A stretch of 64,000 nucleotides of DNA from Gilliamella intestini (lineage in GTDB: Bacteria > Pseudomonadota > Gammaproteobacteria > Enterobacterales > Orbaceae): NCBI RefSeq assembly GCF_900094935.1, contig NZ_FMBA01000011.1, positions 1-64,000 of the forward strand, written 5' to 3'. Each line of letters opens with the position of its first letter. The stretch's first letter is position 1. The position numbers and the translations under genes are program-made. Below are positions 10,961 to 19,739 of the stretch, piece by piece. The notes beneath the pieces are model-generated. The model was given only the letters and a program-made list of their open reading frames with translations, was not told the DNA's origin and made no database searches.

Positions 10961-12409
10961 ATGAATGTTTGGATTGTTGATGATGATAGCTCTATTCGAT
11001 GGGTATTAGAAAAAGCATTAACTAATGCTCATTTTAACTGTGTTAGTTTTGATAGTGGTCAACAAGTTATTGATGCATTAGATACATATGTACAAAAACC
11101 AGCTGTACTAATTTCTGATATTAAAATGCCAGGACTTGACGGTTTAACATTGCTTCATCATATTAAAGAGCAAATGCCGAATTTGCCAGTTATTATTATG
11201 ACTGCTCATTCCGATCTAGATGCAGCAGTAAATGCCTATCAAAAAGGTGCTTATGATTATATTCCTAAACCTTTTGATGTGGACGAAGTTATTCAATTGG
11301 TTGAACGTGCGATTTCACAAACTCAAAGTAATAAAACCAATAATAATACAACAAGTAAAGCATCGACCGGCATTATTGGTGAAGCACCTTCAATGCAGGA
11401 AGTTTTTCGTATTATTGGTAGGCTATCCAAATCATCAATTAGTGTATTGATTAATGGTGAATCAGGAACGGGGAAAGAATTAGTTGCTAAAGCACTACAT
11501 ACTCACAGTCCACGTTCACAATCCCCTTTTATTGCGTTAAATATGGCAGCAATTCCTAAAGATCTAATTGAATCAGAACTTTTTGGACATGAAAAAGGTG
11601 CATTTACAGGTGCAGCTCAAATTAGGCACGGACGGTTTGAACAAGCTAACGGTGGCACTTTATTTTTGGACGAAATTGGCGATATGCCACTTGATGTTCA
11701 AACCAGATTATTAAGGGTGCTTGCCGATGGGCAATTTTATCGTATTGGCGGTTATTCACCCGTCAAAGTAGATGTCCGTATTATTGCAGCTACTCATCAA
11801 GATTTACAAGCTAGAGTTCGTGAGGGTAAATTTAGAGAAGATCTTTTTCACCGTTTAAATGTAATTCGTATCTTATTGCCACCGCTACGCGATCGAACTG
11901 AAGATATACCAAAACTATCAGAACATTTTTTACATACAACCGCCAAAGAATTAGGGGTAGAAAGTAAAGTGTTCAGTTCGGAAGCTTTAAATGTTTTATG
12001 TTGCTTTAATTGGCCAGGTAATGTTCGTCAGCTTGAAAACATTTGTCGCTGGGTTACAGTGATGTCTTCAAATAAAGAAGTTTTAGTTCAGGACTTGCCA
12101 CCAGAATTGTTGCAATTATCGACAGCTAAAACAGTGGTTACAAATGAAAATACCACATTGCCTACAAAGCATTTTTCTCAACAAGAAGTTGATTGGAAAG
12201 TGTTGTTAGAACAATGGGCAAAACAAGCTCTAATAGATGGTAAAACCGGTATTTTGACTGAAGCAATAAATGATGTTGAACGTATCTTACTAAGAAGTGC
12301 TCTCAATTTTACGCGAGGTCACAAACAAGATGCATCTCATCTGTTAGGCTGGGGGCGAAATACCTTAACTAGAAAACTTAAAGATTTATCGCTTGATCCC
12401 ACTAAATAA
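10961..12409 (+). CDS. glnG: Nitrogen regulator NtrC (sigma-54 activator)
   Basis: NtrC activates sigma-54 promoters such as glnA's when nitrogen is limiting. It has 482 residues (E. coli 469). The receiver domain carries the phospho-acceptor Asp53 in ISDIKMPG. The AAA+ domain has Walker A GESGTGKE (166-173), the sigma-54 contact loop GAFTGA (213-218) and GGTLFLDEIGDMP (Walker B). The C-terminus ends in a Fis-type helix-turn-helix (LLGWGRNTLTRKLKDL). The extra length is mostly in the linker between the central and DNA-binding domains (SKHFSQQE area). It is followed by a strong hairpin at 12431. Confidence 0.98.
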   Translation: MNVWIVDDDSSIRWVLEKALTNAHFNCVSFDSGQQVIDALDTYVQKPAVLISDIKMPGLDGLTLLHHIKEQMPNLPVIIMTAHSDLDAAVNAYQKGAYDYIPKPFDVDEVIQLVERAISQTQSNKTNNNTTSKASTGIIGEAPSMQEVFRIIGRLSKSSISVLINGESGTGKELVAKALHTHSPRSQSPFIALNMAAIPKDLIESELFGHEKGAFTGAAQIRHGRFEQANGGTLFLDEIGDMPLDVQTRLLRVLADGQFYRIGGYSPVKVDVRIIAATHQDLQARVREGKFREDLFHRLNVIRILLPPLRDRTEDIPKLSEHFLHTTAKELGVESKVFSSEALNVLCCFNWPGNVRQLENICRWVTVMSSNKEVLVQDLPPELLQLSTAKTVVTNENTTLPTKHFSQQEVDWKVLLEQWAKQALIDGKTGILTEAINDVERILLRSALNFTRGHKQDASHLLGWGRNTLTRKLKDLSLDPTK

Positions 12410-12430
12410 CTCTAATCACCAATATTAATT

Positions 12431-12458
12431 ATGCTATCGAACAAATCGATAGCATTTT
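12431..12458 (+). terminator. Rho-independent terminator after glnG
   Basis: A perfect 10-bp stem, ATGCTATCGA with TCGATAGCAT, around a 5-nt loop, followed by TTTTAATT. It closes the glnALG operon. Confidence 0.8.
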
Positions 12459-12569
12459 AATTCATTCATTTCAGTGCAATTTAATCTGTCTTTTATGACA
12501 TATTAAATATTTAAATATTTAAAGTACATTGAATAGAGCAAAGTTTTTGGTTACAATCATAATGTAAAT

Positions 12570-12588
12570 GATAATTATTATAATTATC
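12570..12588 (+). promoter_or_regulatory. Fur box upstream of the siderophore ABC operon
   Basis: GATAATTATTATAATTATC matches the classical 19-bp Fur consensus GATAATGATAATCATTATC at 16 of 19 positions and is a near-perfect palindrome. It lies 38 nt before the start of the substrate-binding protein gene, so iron-dependent repression of 12627-16261 is expected. Confidence 0.85.
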
Positions 12589-12626
12589 GTTTTTGTTTTT
12601 TATTTGGTTGATAATTAGGAGTGACA

Positions 12627-13580
12627 ATGTATTCATATATCAAAGTGAAATTTTTAGTTTTGCTTGCTGTTTTGCTTGTTTTGGTTGGATGTGACAATAA
12701 AAAAGAACAGCAAACCTCTGCAAATACGCTTACCATTGAACATGCTCAAGGTAAAACCGATGTGCCTGAAAATCCTAAAAAAGTTGTTGTTTTTAATACT
12801 GCAACACTTGATATCATGGACGCATTAAATATTCCTGTGACAGCAGTGCCTCAATCAGATGTACATTATCCAACTTTTTTATCTAAATATGGACGCAAAG
12901 ACTACACTAATGTAGGTACTTTATTTGAGCCAAATTATGAAGTTTTAAGTTCAATTCAACCAGATGTTATTGTTGCTGGAGGTCGCGCTACTGATGCTTA
13001 TAAAAAATTGAATGATATTGCTCCGACGATTTCTTTAGATATTGACCCAAATAATTTTTTAAGTAGTTTAACTCAAAGAACAGAACAATTAGGCTCAATC
13101 TTCAATAAACAAAATGAAGCTAAGAAACTTATTGCCGATTTTAATCAAAAAATCGAACAATTGAAAACCAAGACAACTACTGCTGGCACAGCACTAGTGA
13201 TTATGGTTAATGGCGGTAAAATGTCGGCTTATGGTTCAAAATCTCGTTTTGGTTTTGTGTTTGATGTGCTCGGCTTTCAGCCAGCAACCATTTTCCAAGA
13301 AGCTGGTCGTCATGGTAATGCAGTTACCTCTGAATTTATTTTGAGTGTTAATCCACAGTGGATATTTGTGTTAGATAGAGATAATGCAATTGGTAATAAA
13401 GAAGCTCAATCTGCACAACAAGTACTTGACAACGAATTGATCAGAAAAACTGCAGCATGGCAACAAAACCATATCGTTTATTTAGATTCTTCTTCCATGT
13501 ATATTGCTGGTGGTATTCAAACTTATAGCCGTTTGATGGACCAAATAGGTATCGCTTTGCAAAGTGAACCAGCGCATTAA
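12627..13580 (+). CDS. Iron-siderophore ABC transporter, substrate-binding lipoprotein
   Basis: A periplasmic binding protein of the FecB/FatB/CeuE class that delivers a ferric siderophore, probably a catecholate type, to the permeases encoded next. The ATG at 12627 (6 nt after AGGAG) is chosen over an in-frame GTG at 12621. The lipoprotein signal ends in LVLVGC (Cys22), so the protein is membrane-anchored. The cluster-A motif PKKVVVFNTATLDIMDAL and PDVIVAGGRATD are typical of this fold; 317 residues. It is first in a four-gene unit under the Fur box. The substrate is not decidable from sequence, and no TonB receptor is in the window. Confidence 0.9.
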   Translation: MYSYIKVKFLVLLAVLLVLVGCDNKKEQQTSANTLTIEHAQGKTDVPENPKKVVVFNTATLDIMDALNIPVTAVPQSDVHYPTFLSKYGRKDYTNVGTLFEPNYEVLSSIQPDVIVAGGRATDAYKKLNDIAPTISLDIDPNNFLSSLTQRTEQLGSIFNKQNEAKKLIADFNQKIEQLKTKTTTAGTALVIMVNGGKMSAYGSKSRFGFVFDVLGFQPATIFQEAGRHGNAVTSEFILSVNPQWIFVLDRDNAIGNKEAQSAQQVLDNELIRKTAAWQQNHIVYLDSSSMYIAGGIQTYSRLMDQIGIALQSEPAH

Positions 13581-13588
13581 TGTAAAGC

Positions 13589-14548
13589 ATGATTAAATCA
13601 TTTTATTTTATTGCAGGCATGTTCATTTTATTGATCATGACTGCAATAAGTTTATTTATTGGTGCTGGGCATGTGACACTATTTGATTTATGGTCAGATA
13701 GCAATATGCGTGAGATTTTTTTTGTAAGCCGTATTCCTCGAACTGTTGCCTTATTGTTAGCCGGTAGTGCTATGAGTGTTGCAGGTTTGATTATGCAATT
13801 ATTAACACAAAATCGATTTGTTGAACCCTCTTTAGTTGGCACTACTCAATCGGCTAGTCTTGGTTTATTAGTTATGATGGTTTTAGCTCCTGGCGCTAGT
13901 GTCATGACTAAAATGGTTGTTGCTAGTCTATTTGCTATGATTGGTACAATGATATTTATGGCGATTTCTCGAAAGATTATTTTAAAATCAGCAATAATGG
14001 TACCTCTTGTTGGCATTATGTTAGGTGCAGTTATTAGCGCTATTACTACATTTTTTGCCATGTATTTTGATTTATTACAATCGCTTGGTGGTTGGGAATC
14101 AGGTGATTTTTCAGCTATTTTAAAAGGCCGTTACGAATTATTATGGTTGGTGGGTGGTTTGACATTACTTGCTTGTTGGAGTGCGGATCAGTTTACTGTA
14201 GTTGGTTTGGGGCGTGATTTTTCTATAAATGTAGGGCTTAACTATCGTCGTGTTATGTTAACAGGACTTATTGTTATTGCATTAATTGGCGGTATTGTCG
14301 TTGTAGTTGTTGGTGTTTTACCATTTTTAGGATTGATTGTACCAAATATTGTTAGTTTATTATTTGGAGACAATGTTCGTAAAACCATTCCATGGATCTG
14401 TTTGTTTGGTAGTGGATTAGTTTTAATTTGCGATATTATTGGGCGTGTAATTCGCTATCCTTTTGAGATCCCCGTTAGTGTTATTCTTGGCGTAGTTGGC
14501 GCTATTATTTTTTTAATATTGTTGAGTCGAAAACGTCATGTTAGTTAA
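13589..14548 (+). CDS. Iron-siderophore ABC transporter permease (FecCD family), subunit 1
   Basis: A 319-residue polytopic inner-membrane protein of the FecCD/BtuC type, with about nine membrane segments. Family markers are FFVSRIPRTVALLLAGSAMS near residue 44, the sequence QLLTQNRFVEPSLVGTTQSA, and the ATPase-coupling loop region LGRDFSINVG. The C-terminal GLIVPNIVSLLFGDNVRK is the usual FecCD segment. It begins 8 nt after the binding-protein gene and overlaps the second permease by 11 nt, so the subunits are co-translated. Related to VctD/CeuB/FatD-type permeases. Confidence 0.9.
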   Translation: MIKSFYFIAGMFILLIMTAISLFIGAGHVTLFDLWSDSNMREIFFVSRIPRTVALLLAGSAMSVAGLIMQLLTQNRFVEPSLVGTTQSASLGLLVMMVLAPGASVMTKMVVASLFAMIGTMIFMAISRKIILKSAIMVPLVGIMLGAVISAITTFFAMYFDLLQSLGGWESGDFSAILKGRYELLWLVGGLTLLACWSADQFTVVGLGRDFSINVGLNYRRVMLTGLIVIALIGGIVVVVVGVLPFLGLIVPNIVSLLFGDNVRKTIPWICLFGSGLVLICDIIGRVIRYPFEIPVSVILGVVGAIIFLILLSRKRHVS

Positions 14549-15509
14549 TCAAAAACGCCATATTTTGTGTCAAAAAAGAGTTCTTTTATTGTTAATTATT
14601 GCTCTAGTTTGCATAATATGTTTTATGACATTCAACCTTAAAGGCAATATTAGCTATATTTTGAAGCATCGAACGTGGGTAATGCTAACTATGATTTTGG
14701 TTGCTTTTTCGGCTGCGACATCAACATTGCTTTTTCAAACAGTTACCAACAATCGAATATTAACACCTTCTATTATGGGATTTGAATCGCTATTTGTGCT
14801 TATTCAAACTGTTGTAATCTTTTGTATTGATTCACAAGGTATTGCTTATATCGGTATTATTGGTAAATTTATATTTGAATCGCTTTTATTAATCTTATTT
14901 TCACTATTTTTATATCGAGGTTTGTTTACTAAGCTCAAGCAAAACTTACATTTGGTATTATTAATAGGAATTATTTTAGGCACATTATTTCGTAGTTTTT
15001 CTAATCTATTACAGCGTTTAATGACCCCTTCAGAGTTTGCAATATTACAAAGCCGAATTTTTGCAACTTTTACCCGTGCCGAACCGATATTGATTATCTT
15101 CTCATTAATCATTGTCTGTATCATTGGTTTATTTTTATGGCGAATGCGATATCAGTTTGATGTTCTGGCTTTAGGACGTGATAATGCTATAAATCTAGGT
15201 ATCGATTATCAAAAAAGTGTCACTATTATATTATTGCTAGTTTCTATTTTAGTGTCAGTGTCTACGGCATTAGTCGGTCCATTTACTTTTTTGGGGCTTT
15301 TAATTACTAATTTAGCTTATAGTATTAGTGGATCAAGCCAACATCGTTTTTTACTGCCTACGGCTTTTTTGTTAGGTGTTATTTTTCTGGTCGGTGGACA
15401 AATGTTCTTAGAGCAAGTATTAAATATGGTTGGTGCATTATCCATTGTCATTGAATTCATTGGTGGTGCTTTGTTTATCTTCTTATTATTAAAAAAGGTT
15501 TCAAAGTGA
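14538..15509 (+). CDS. Iron-siderophore ABC transporter permease (FecCD family), subunit 2
   Basis: The second FecCD-type permease of the importer: 323 residues, strongly hydrophobic, forming a heterodimer with the product of the preceding gene. It shows the shared pattern FQTVTNNRILTPSIMGFESL, equivalent to the QLLTQNRFVEPSLVG block of subunit 1, and LGRDNAINLGIDY for the ATPase contact. The N-terminus (MLVNQKRHILCQKR) is basic and cytoplasmic. The start overlaps the upstream stop by 11 nt and the stop overlaps the ATPase start by 4 nt. Assignment rests on the pairing, length and motifs. Confidence 0.9.
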   Translation: MLVNQKRHILCQKRVLLLLIIALVCIICFMTFNLKGNISYILKHRTWVMLTMILVAFSAATSTLLFQTVTNNRILTPSIMGFESLFVLIQTVVIFCIDSQGIAYIGIIGKFIFESLLLILFSLFLYRGLFTKLKQNLHLVLLIGIILGTLFRSFSNLLQRLMTPSEFAILQSRIFATFTRAEPILIIFSLIIVCIIGLFLWRMRYQFDVLALGRDNAINLGIDYQKSVTIILLLVSILVSVSTALVGPFTFLGLLITNLAYSISGSSQHRFLLPTAFLLGVIFLVGGQMFLEQVLNMVGALSIVIEFIGGALFIFLLLKKVSK

Positions 15510-16261
15510 TAAAAATTGATAATGTTAGTAAAAACTATCAAACAATATCTGTATTAAAAAATGTCAATACGACAATTTCGCAAGGTGGAATTACTGCTAT
15601 TATTGGTCCAAATGGGGCGGGTAAATCGACGCTATTATCAATTATAAGTCGTCTTCTATTAGCTGATGAAGGACAAGTCAAAATTCAAAATATGGATGTT
15701 GTTAATACGCCAAGTGATAAACTTGCCACTTATTTATCAGTATTGAAACAAGAAAACCGTTTTACCAGTAGATTGTCTGTTTTTGAACTAGTTGGATTTG
15801 GGCGTTATCCTTATAGCAAAGGGCGTTTAACTGCGGATGATTACAATCACATCCACCGAGCCCTTGAGTTTTTAGATCTTACTGAATATAAAGACCGCTT
15901 TTTAGATGAATTATCTGGTGGTCAACGGCAACGAGCTTATGTTGCTATGGTGTTATGTCAAGATACTGAATATGTATTACTTGATGAACCACTCAATAAT
16001 CTTGATATGAAACATGCGGTTGCCATGATGAAACAATTGCGCCGCGCAGCCGATGAGCTGGGTAAAACCATTGTGATTGTTATTCATGATATCAACTTTG
16101 CGTCTGTATACTCAGACTATATTTTAGCCATGAAAAATGGTGAACTGATATACCAAGGTACGCCACAAAAGATCATGAATCAGGCTATTTTGGAAGAAAT
16201 ATTTGATACACCTGTCAAAATCGAAAAAATTAATGATCAAAATATTGCTATTTACTATTAA
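15506..16261 (+). CDS. Iron-siderophore ABC transporter ATP-binding protein
   Basis: A 251-residue cytoplasmic ATPase that powers the two permeases upstream. It has Walker A GPNGAGKST (about residues 34-42), the signature LSGGQRQRAYVAMVL, Walker B YVLLDEPLNNLD and the switch histidine in IVIHDINFAS. The start is GTG at 15506, whose bases overlap the upstream TGA stop (GTGA), a classic coupling arrangement. KQENRFTSRLSVFELVGFGRYPYSKGR is typical of FepC/CeuD-type iron ATPases (quoted in two parts: KQENRF and VGFGRYPYSKGR). Last gene of the Fur-box operon. Confidence 0.93.
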   Translation: MIKIDNVSKNYQTISVLKNVNTTISQGGITAIIGPNGAGKSTLLSIISRLLLADEGQVKIQNMDVVNTPSDKLATYLSVLKQENRFTSRLSVFELVGFGRYPYSKGRLTADDYNHIHRALEFLDLTEYKDRFLDELSGGQRQRAYVAMVLCQDTEYVLLDEPLNNLDMKHAVAMMKQLRRAADELGKTIVIVIHDINFASVYSDYILAMKNGELIYQGTPQKIMNQAILEEIFDTPVKIEKINDQNIAIYY

Positions 16262-16395
16262 CAAATACAATGGAAATTAATTAATCTTAATAGTAAAAAG
16301 TTACAATTGTTTAATTAAGTAAATAAAAATTATTGTTTACTATTTATTTCTAACCATGTTAAATAATTGGCAATATTTTTGTTGAGATAATTATA

Positions 16396-17400
16396 ATGAA
16401 ATTACAGGAAATAGCACTTTTAGCAGGTGTATCAAGGACGACAGCCAGTTATGTGATCAATGGAAAAGCCAAAAAGTACCGCGTTAGTGATAAAACAGTC
16501 GAAAAAGTTATGTCGGTGGTGAAAAAGCATAATTACCAACCCAATGCGGTAGCAGCGGGGCTTAGAGCAGGAAAAACCCGGACTATAGGCATTATTATTC
16601 CTGATTTAGAAAACAACAGTTACACTCGCATAGCTAATTATTTAGAACAATTGGTAAGAAAGGAAGGATATCAATTACTAATTGCATGTTCTGAAGATAA
16701 TCCACAAGTCGAAAGAGAGTGTGTTAAACACCTTCAGCAGCGTCGCGTAGATGCCTTAATTGTTTCTTCTTCGTTTGTTTCTGCTCAAGATTATTTTTTT
16801 TATGATGACTGGCAAAACGAAAAGATTCCATTATTTGCACTTGATCGAATATTATCCATCTCTAAATTTAGAAATATTGTAGGTGCAGATAAACAAGATT
16901 CTAAATCACTTGCTCAAGCATTTAATAACTTAGTACAAGATTCAGTGGTTTATATAGGAGCCCTACCAAACTTATCTGTTAGTCAACTTCGTTTAGATGG
17001 TTTTAAAGATATTAAACTTGACAATTGTAATAAAGTTGATTTTTTATATGCAAATAACTATAGCCGACGAGATGCTGATTTAGCCTTTAGTCAATGGCTA
17101 GAAAGTCATGAATTGCCTAATGGCATATTTACTACCTCTTTTTCTTTATTACAAGGAAGCATTGATGCAATTTTAAGAAAATTTGGGCATTTACCCGAGA
17201 GTTTAACTATTGCTACCTTTGGAGATAATGAATTGTTAGATTTTTTACCATGTAAAGTCATATCACTTTCACAAGATCATAAAGAAGTTGCCGATGTAAC
17301 AATAAAACTGTTTTTAAACTATCTGCATAACAATAATTACCAATCGGGCACAACAATAATTCCAAGGCGATTGATCTATCGAGGTAGCTTAAGTCGTTAA
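16396..17400 (+). CDS. cra: Catabolite repressor/activator Cra (FruR), LacI family
   Basis: Cra binds operators of glycolytic and fructose genes and is released by fructose-1-phosphate or fructose-1,6-bisphosphate. The 334-residue protein opens with the LacI helix-turn-helix MKLQEIALLAGVSRTTASYV and hinge KHNYQPNAVAAGLRAGKTRT, as in E. coli Cra (334 residues). The periplasmic-binding-protein-like effector domain follows (IGIIIPDLENNSYTRIA). It lies immediately upstream of, and on the same strand as, the fru operon, with a Cra operator between them, so it most likely represses fruBKA directly. Confidence 0.95.
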   Translation: MKLQEIALLAGVSRTTASYVINGKAKKYRVSDKTVEKVMSVVKKHNYQPNAVAAGLRAGKTRTIGIIIPDLENNSYTRIANYLEQLVRKEGYQLLIACSEDNPQVERECVKHLQQRRVDALIVSSSFVSAQDYFFYDDWQNEKIPLFALDRILSISKFRNIVGADKQDSKSLAQAFNNLVQDSVVYIGALPNLSVSQLRLDGFKDIKLDNCNKVDFLYANNYSRRDADLAFSQWLESHELPNGIFTTSFSLLQGSIDAILRKFGHLPESLTIATFGDNELLDFLPCKVISLSQDHKEVADVTIKLFLNYLHNNNYQSGTTIIPRRLIYRGSLSR

Positions 17401-17457
17401 TATTATTTTTGATAGGTATAAAAAGTAATATTACTTTTAAAACAATTTAGATAAAAA

Positions 17458-17473
17458 TAAGATCTAGATCACA
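17458..17473 (+). promoter_or_regulatory. CRP (cAMP receptor protein) site upstream of fruB
   Basis: TAAGATCTAGATCACA matches the ideal CRP core TGTGATCTAGATCACA at 14 of 16 positions. It lies about 75 bp upstream of the Cra operator and 150 bp before fruB, consistent with cAMP-dependent activation of the fructose operon. Confidence 0.8.
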
Positions 17474-17530
17474 TATTCTTTATTAATAGATATAAGTTAT
17501 TGGATTATTAATGTTAATCTATTCATTATT

Positions 17531-17546
17531 GCTGAAACGATTCAAT
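17531..17546 (+). promoter_or_regulatory. Cra (FruR) operator upstream of fruB
   Basis: GCTGAAACGATTCAAT is very close to the high-affinity Cra site GCTGAAACGTTTCA and has TGAA/TTCA half-sites. It is about 76 bp before the fruB start and follows the cra gene, so autonomous repression and fructose induction are expected. Confidence 0.85.
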
Positions 17547-17621
17547 AATGTTAATTCAAGGATTTATATCTGCTGAGTCATTTTAAACGACCCAACATTT
17601 TAACCCAGAGGTATTTATTAT

Positions 17622-18794
17622 ATGTTTCATTTAGTTAAAGAAAACATTCATTTAAATGAACAAGCCGCTAATAAAACTGAAGCAATAAAAAAAATTGCTG
17701 CAGCCTTAACTAGTGTAGGATTTGTTGAACAAGGTTATGTCGAAGGCATGCTTGAACGAGAATCTCAAGCAGCTACTTATTTGGGGATAGGCATTGCTAT
17801 TCCTCATGGAACTACTAAAACTCGCCATTTAGTTAAAAAAACGGGCGTGCAAGTATTTTGTTTCCCGAATGGTGTGGAGTGGGGAGATGATGGTGAAAAG
17901 GCCTATCTTGCCATTGGTATTGCAGCGAGTTCTGACGAACATTTAGAGTTGCTTCGACAATTAACTCATGTGCTTAGTGCAGATGGAGTAGAGGAACGAA
18001 TTAAAGCAATTAAAACTGCCGACGAAGCTATTGCTATTTTAACAGGTAAAACAAGTGCCGAAGATAGTCAATTTGTTGTTGATTCATCATCATTGCTACT
18101 TGATATTCCTGCCGATAGTTTAGCTATGCTACAAGCATTAAATGCCTCACGTTTAAAACAACAAAATGCGGTAAATACAACTTTTATTACCGATGTGTTA
18201 GACAACAAACCTAATTATCTTGGTCAAGGTGTTTGGTTAAATGATAGCAAAACTGGTAATGTAAAAAATGCTATTGCTATTAGCCGTACAACAAGCAATT
18301 TGAGTGAAGATGGTAATCCAGTTAAATTACTTATTACAATGTCTGCTATTGATGATTCTATTTCAGGTGTTGTCAACAATATTGCCTCTTTAGTTTTCAA
18401 TCAAAATTTAGAACAATTAGTTTCAGCTAATGCTGATAAACTTATTAATCTACTTGTTGCTGAACAACAAGCGCTTACAGAGAATACTGTTTCACAAGCT
18501 AGTACTAATAATGGTGCGCTTACTTGTGAATTTATTGTTCCTAACGAAAACGGCTTACATACACGCCCATCATCTGTTTTAGTTAAACTTGTTAAAGAAT
18601 TCAACAGTAAAGTAACGGTTGCTAATTTAGACGGCAAGGGTGAGCCAGTAAGTGCAACTAGCTTAATGAAAATTGTTGCACTAGGCGCTAAAAAAGGCAG
18701 TCGATTACAATTTACCGCTGTTGGTGATGATGCGCAGCAAGTGCTTGATGCAATAGGTAAAGCAATTGAAAGTGGTTTAGGTGAGGGAGTTTAA
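17622..18794 (+). CDS. fruB: Fructose PTS diphosphoryl transfer protein (EIIA-Fru / FPr)
   Basis: FruB passes phosphate from Enzyme I to FruA for fructose uptake. The 390 residues show an N-terminal EIIA-Fru domain with phospho-His62 (GIAIPHGTTKTRH), a middle M domain with a degenerate second EIIA-like part (about 150-290), and a C-terminal HPr-like domain with phospho-His313 (NENGLHTRPSSVLVKLV). E. coli FruB has 376 residues and the same order. The ATG follows AGAGG. It is first in fruBKA and abuts fruK (1 nt apart). Control by Cra and CRP is predicted from the upstream sites. Confidence 0.97.
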   Translation: MFHLVKENIHLNEQAANKTEAIKKIAAALTSVGFVEQGYVEGMLERESQAATYLGIGIAIPHGTTKTRHLVKKTGVQVFCFPNGVEWGDDGEKAYLAIGIAASSDEHLELLRQLTHVLSADGVEERIKAIKTADEAIAILTGKTSAEDSQFVVDSSSLLLDIPADSLAMLQALNASRLKQQNAVNTTFITDVLDNKPNYLGQGVWLNDSKTGNVKNAIAISRTTSNLSEDGNPVKLLITMSAIDDSISGVVNNIASLVFNQNLEQLVSANADKLINLLVAEQQALTENTVSQASTNNGALTCEFIVPNENGLHTRPSSVLVKLVKEFNSKVTVANLDGKGEPVSATSLMKIVALGAKKGSRLQFTAVGDDAQQVLDAIGKAIESGLGEGV

Positions 18795-19730
18795 ATGACT
18801 TATCGTATTGCAACAATCACCTTAAATCCTGCTTATGACCTTTTGGGTTTTTGCCCTAAAGTTGAGCTTGGCGATGTTAATTTAGTTCAAACCAATGCAT
18901 TACTTGCAGCAGGTAAAGGTATTAACGTTGCTAAAGTTTTAACGGATTTAGACGTTCAATTAACTGTTGGTGGATTTTTAGGTAAAGATAACCGTGATGG
19001 TTTTAATTTATTATTTAAAACACTAAATGTAGTTGATAAGTTTCAAACTGTCGAAGGTCGAACACGCATTAATGTTAAATTGACAGAAGAAAATAGCGAA
19101 GTTACCGATCTTAACTTTTCAGGCTTCACTATTAGCGAACAAGATTGGCAAAATTTTGTCACCAGCTCGCTAGAATGGCTAAAAAACATTGATATGGTTG
19201 CTATTAGTGGTAGCTTGCCGGCAGGTGTTTCGCTTGAAAAATTCACACAGTGGATGAAGCAGGTTAAAGCAATTTGCCCAAAAATAGTATTTGATAGTAG
19301 TCGAGATGCCCTAGTTGCAGGTTTAAAAGCAAAACCGTGGTTGATCAAACCTAATGACAAAGAGCTTGAAATGTGGGTAGGTCGCAAATTACCGACATTA
19401 GATGATGTCAAAAAAGCCGCTATGGATCTAGTTAATGGTGGCGTCGATAATGTCATCATCTCGCTAGGAAGTAAAGGCGCTTTATGGGTTACTAAACATG
19501 AGGCATGGTTAGCAAAACCTCCAAAATGTCAGGTTGTTAGTACTGTTGGTGCGGGTGATTCAATGGTTGCAGGTTTAATGTATGGTTTAATGACCGAACA
19601 ATCAATTAAAGATACTTTAGTATTTGCATCAAGTGTTGCGGCTTTATCGGTTGGACAGGCTGGTGTGGGGGTCTCTGATCGCCAAGCTGTAAATAATATG
19701 CTAGAAAAAATTGAAATAATTGCTGCATAA
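18795..19730 (+). CDS. fruK: 1-phosphofructokinase
   Basis: FruK phosphorylates fructose-1-phosphate, the product of FruA, to fructose-1,6-bisphosphate, feeding glycolysis. The 311-residue protein belongs to the PfkB/ribokinase family: TLNPAYDLLG near the N-terminus, GKGINVAKVL, and the C-terminal anion hole and catalytic Asp block STVGAGDSMVAGLMYG at about residues 250-265. It starts directly after the fruB stop and ends 9 nt before fruA, which has its own GGAG site. Placement within fruBKA makes the substrate clear. Confidence 0.97.
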   Translation: MTYRIATITLNPAYDLLGFCPKVELGDVNLVQTNALLAAGKGINVAKVLTDLDVQLTVGGFLGKDNRDGFNLLFKTLNVVDKFQTVEGRTRINVKLTEENSEVTDLNFSGFTISEQDWQNFVTSSLEWLKNIDMVAISGSLPAGVSLEKFTQWMKQVKAICPKIVFDSSRDALVAGLKAKPWLIKPNDKELEMWVGRKLPTLDDVKKAAMDLVNGGVDNVIISLGSKGALWVTKHEAWLAKPPKCQVVSTVGAGDSMVAGLMYGLMTEQSIKDTLVFASSVAALSVGQAGVGVSDRQAVNNMLEKIEIIAA

Positions 19731-19739
19731 GGAGTATTC

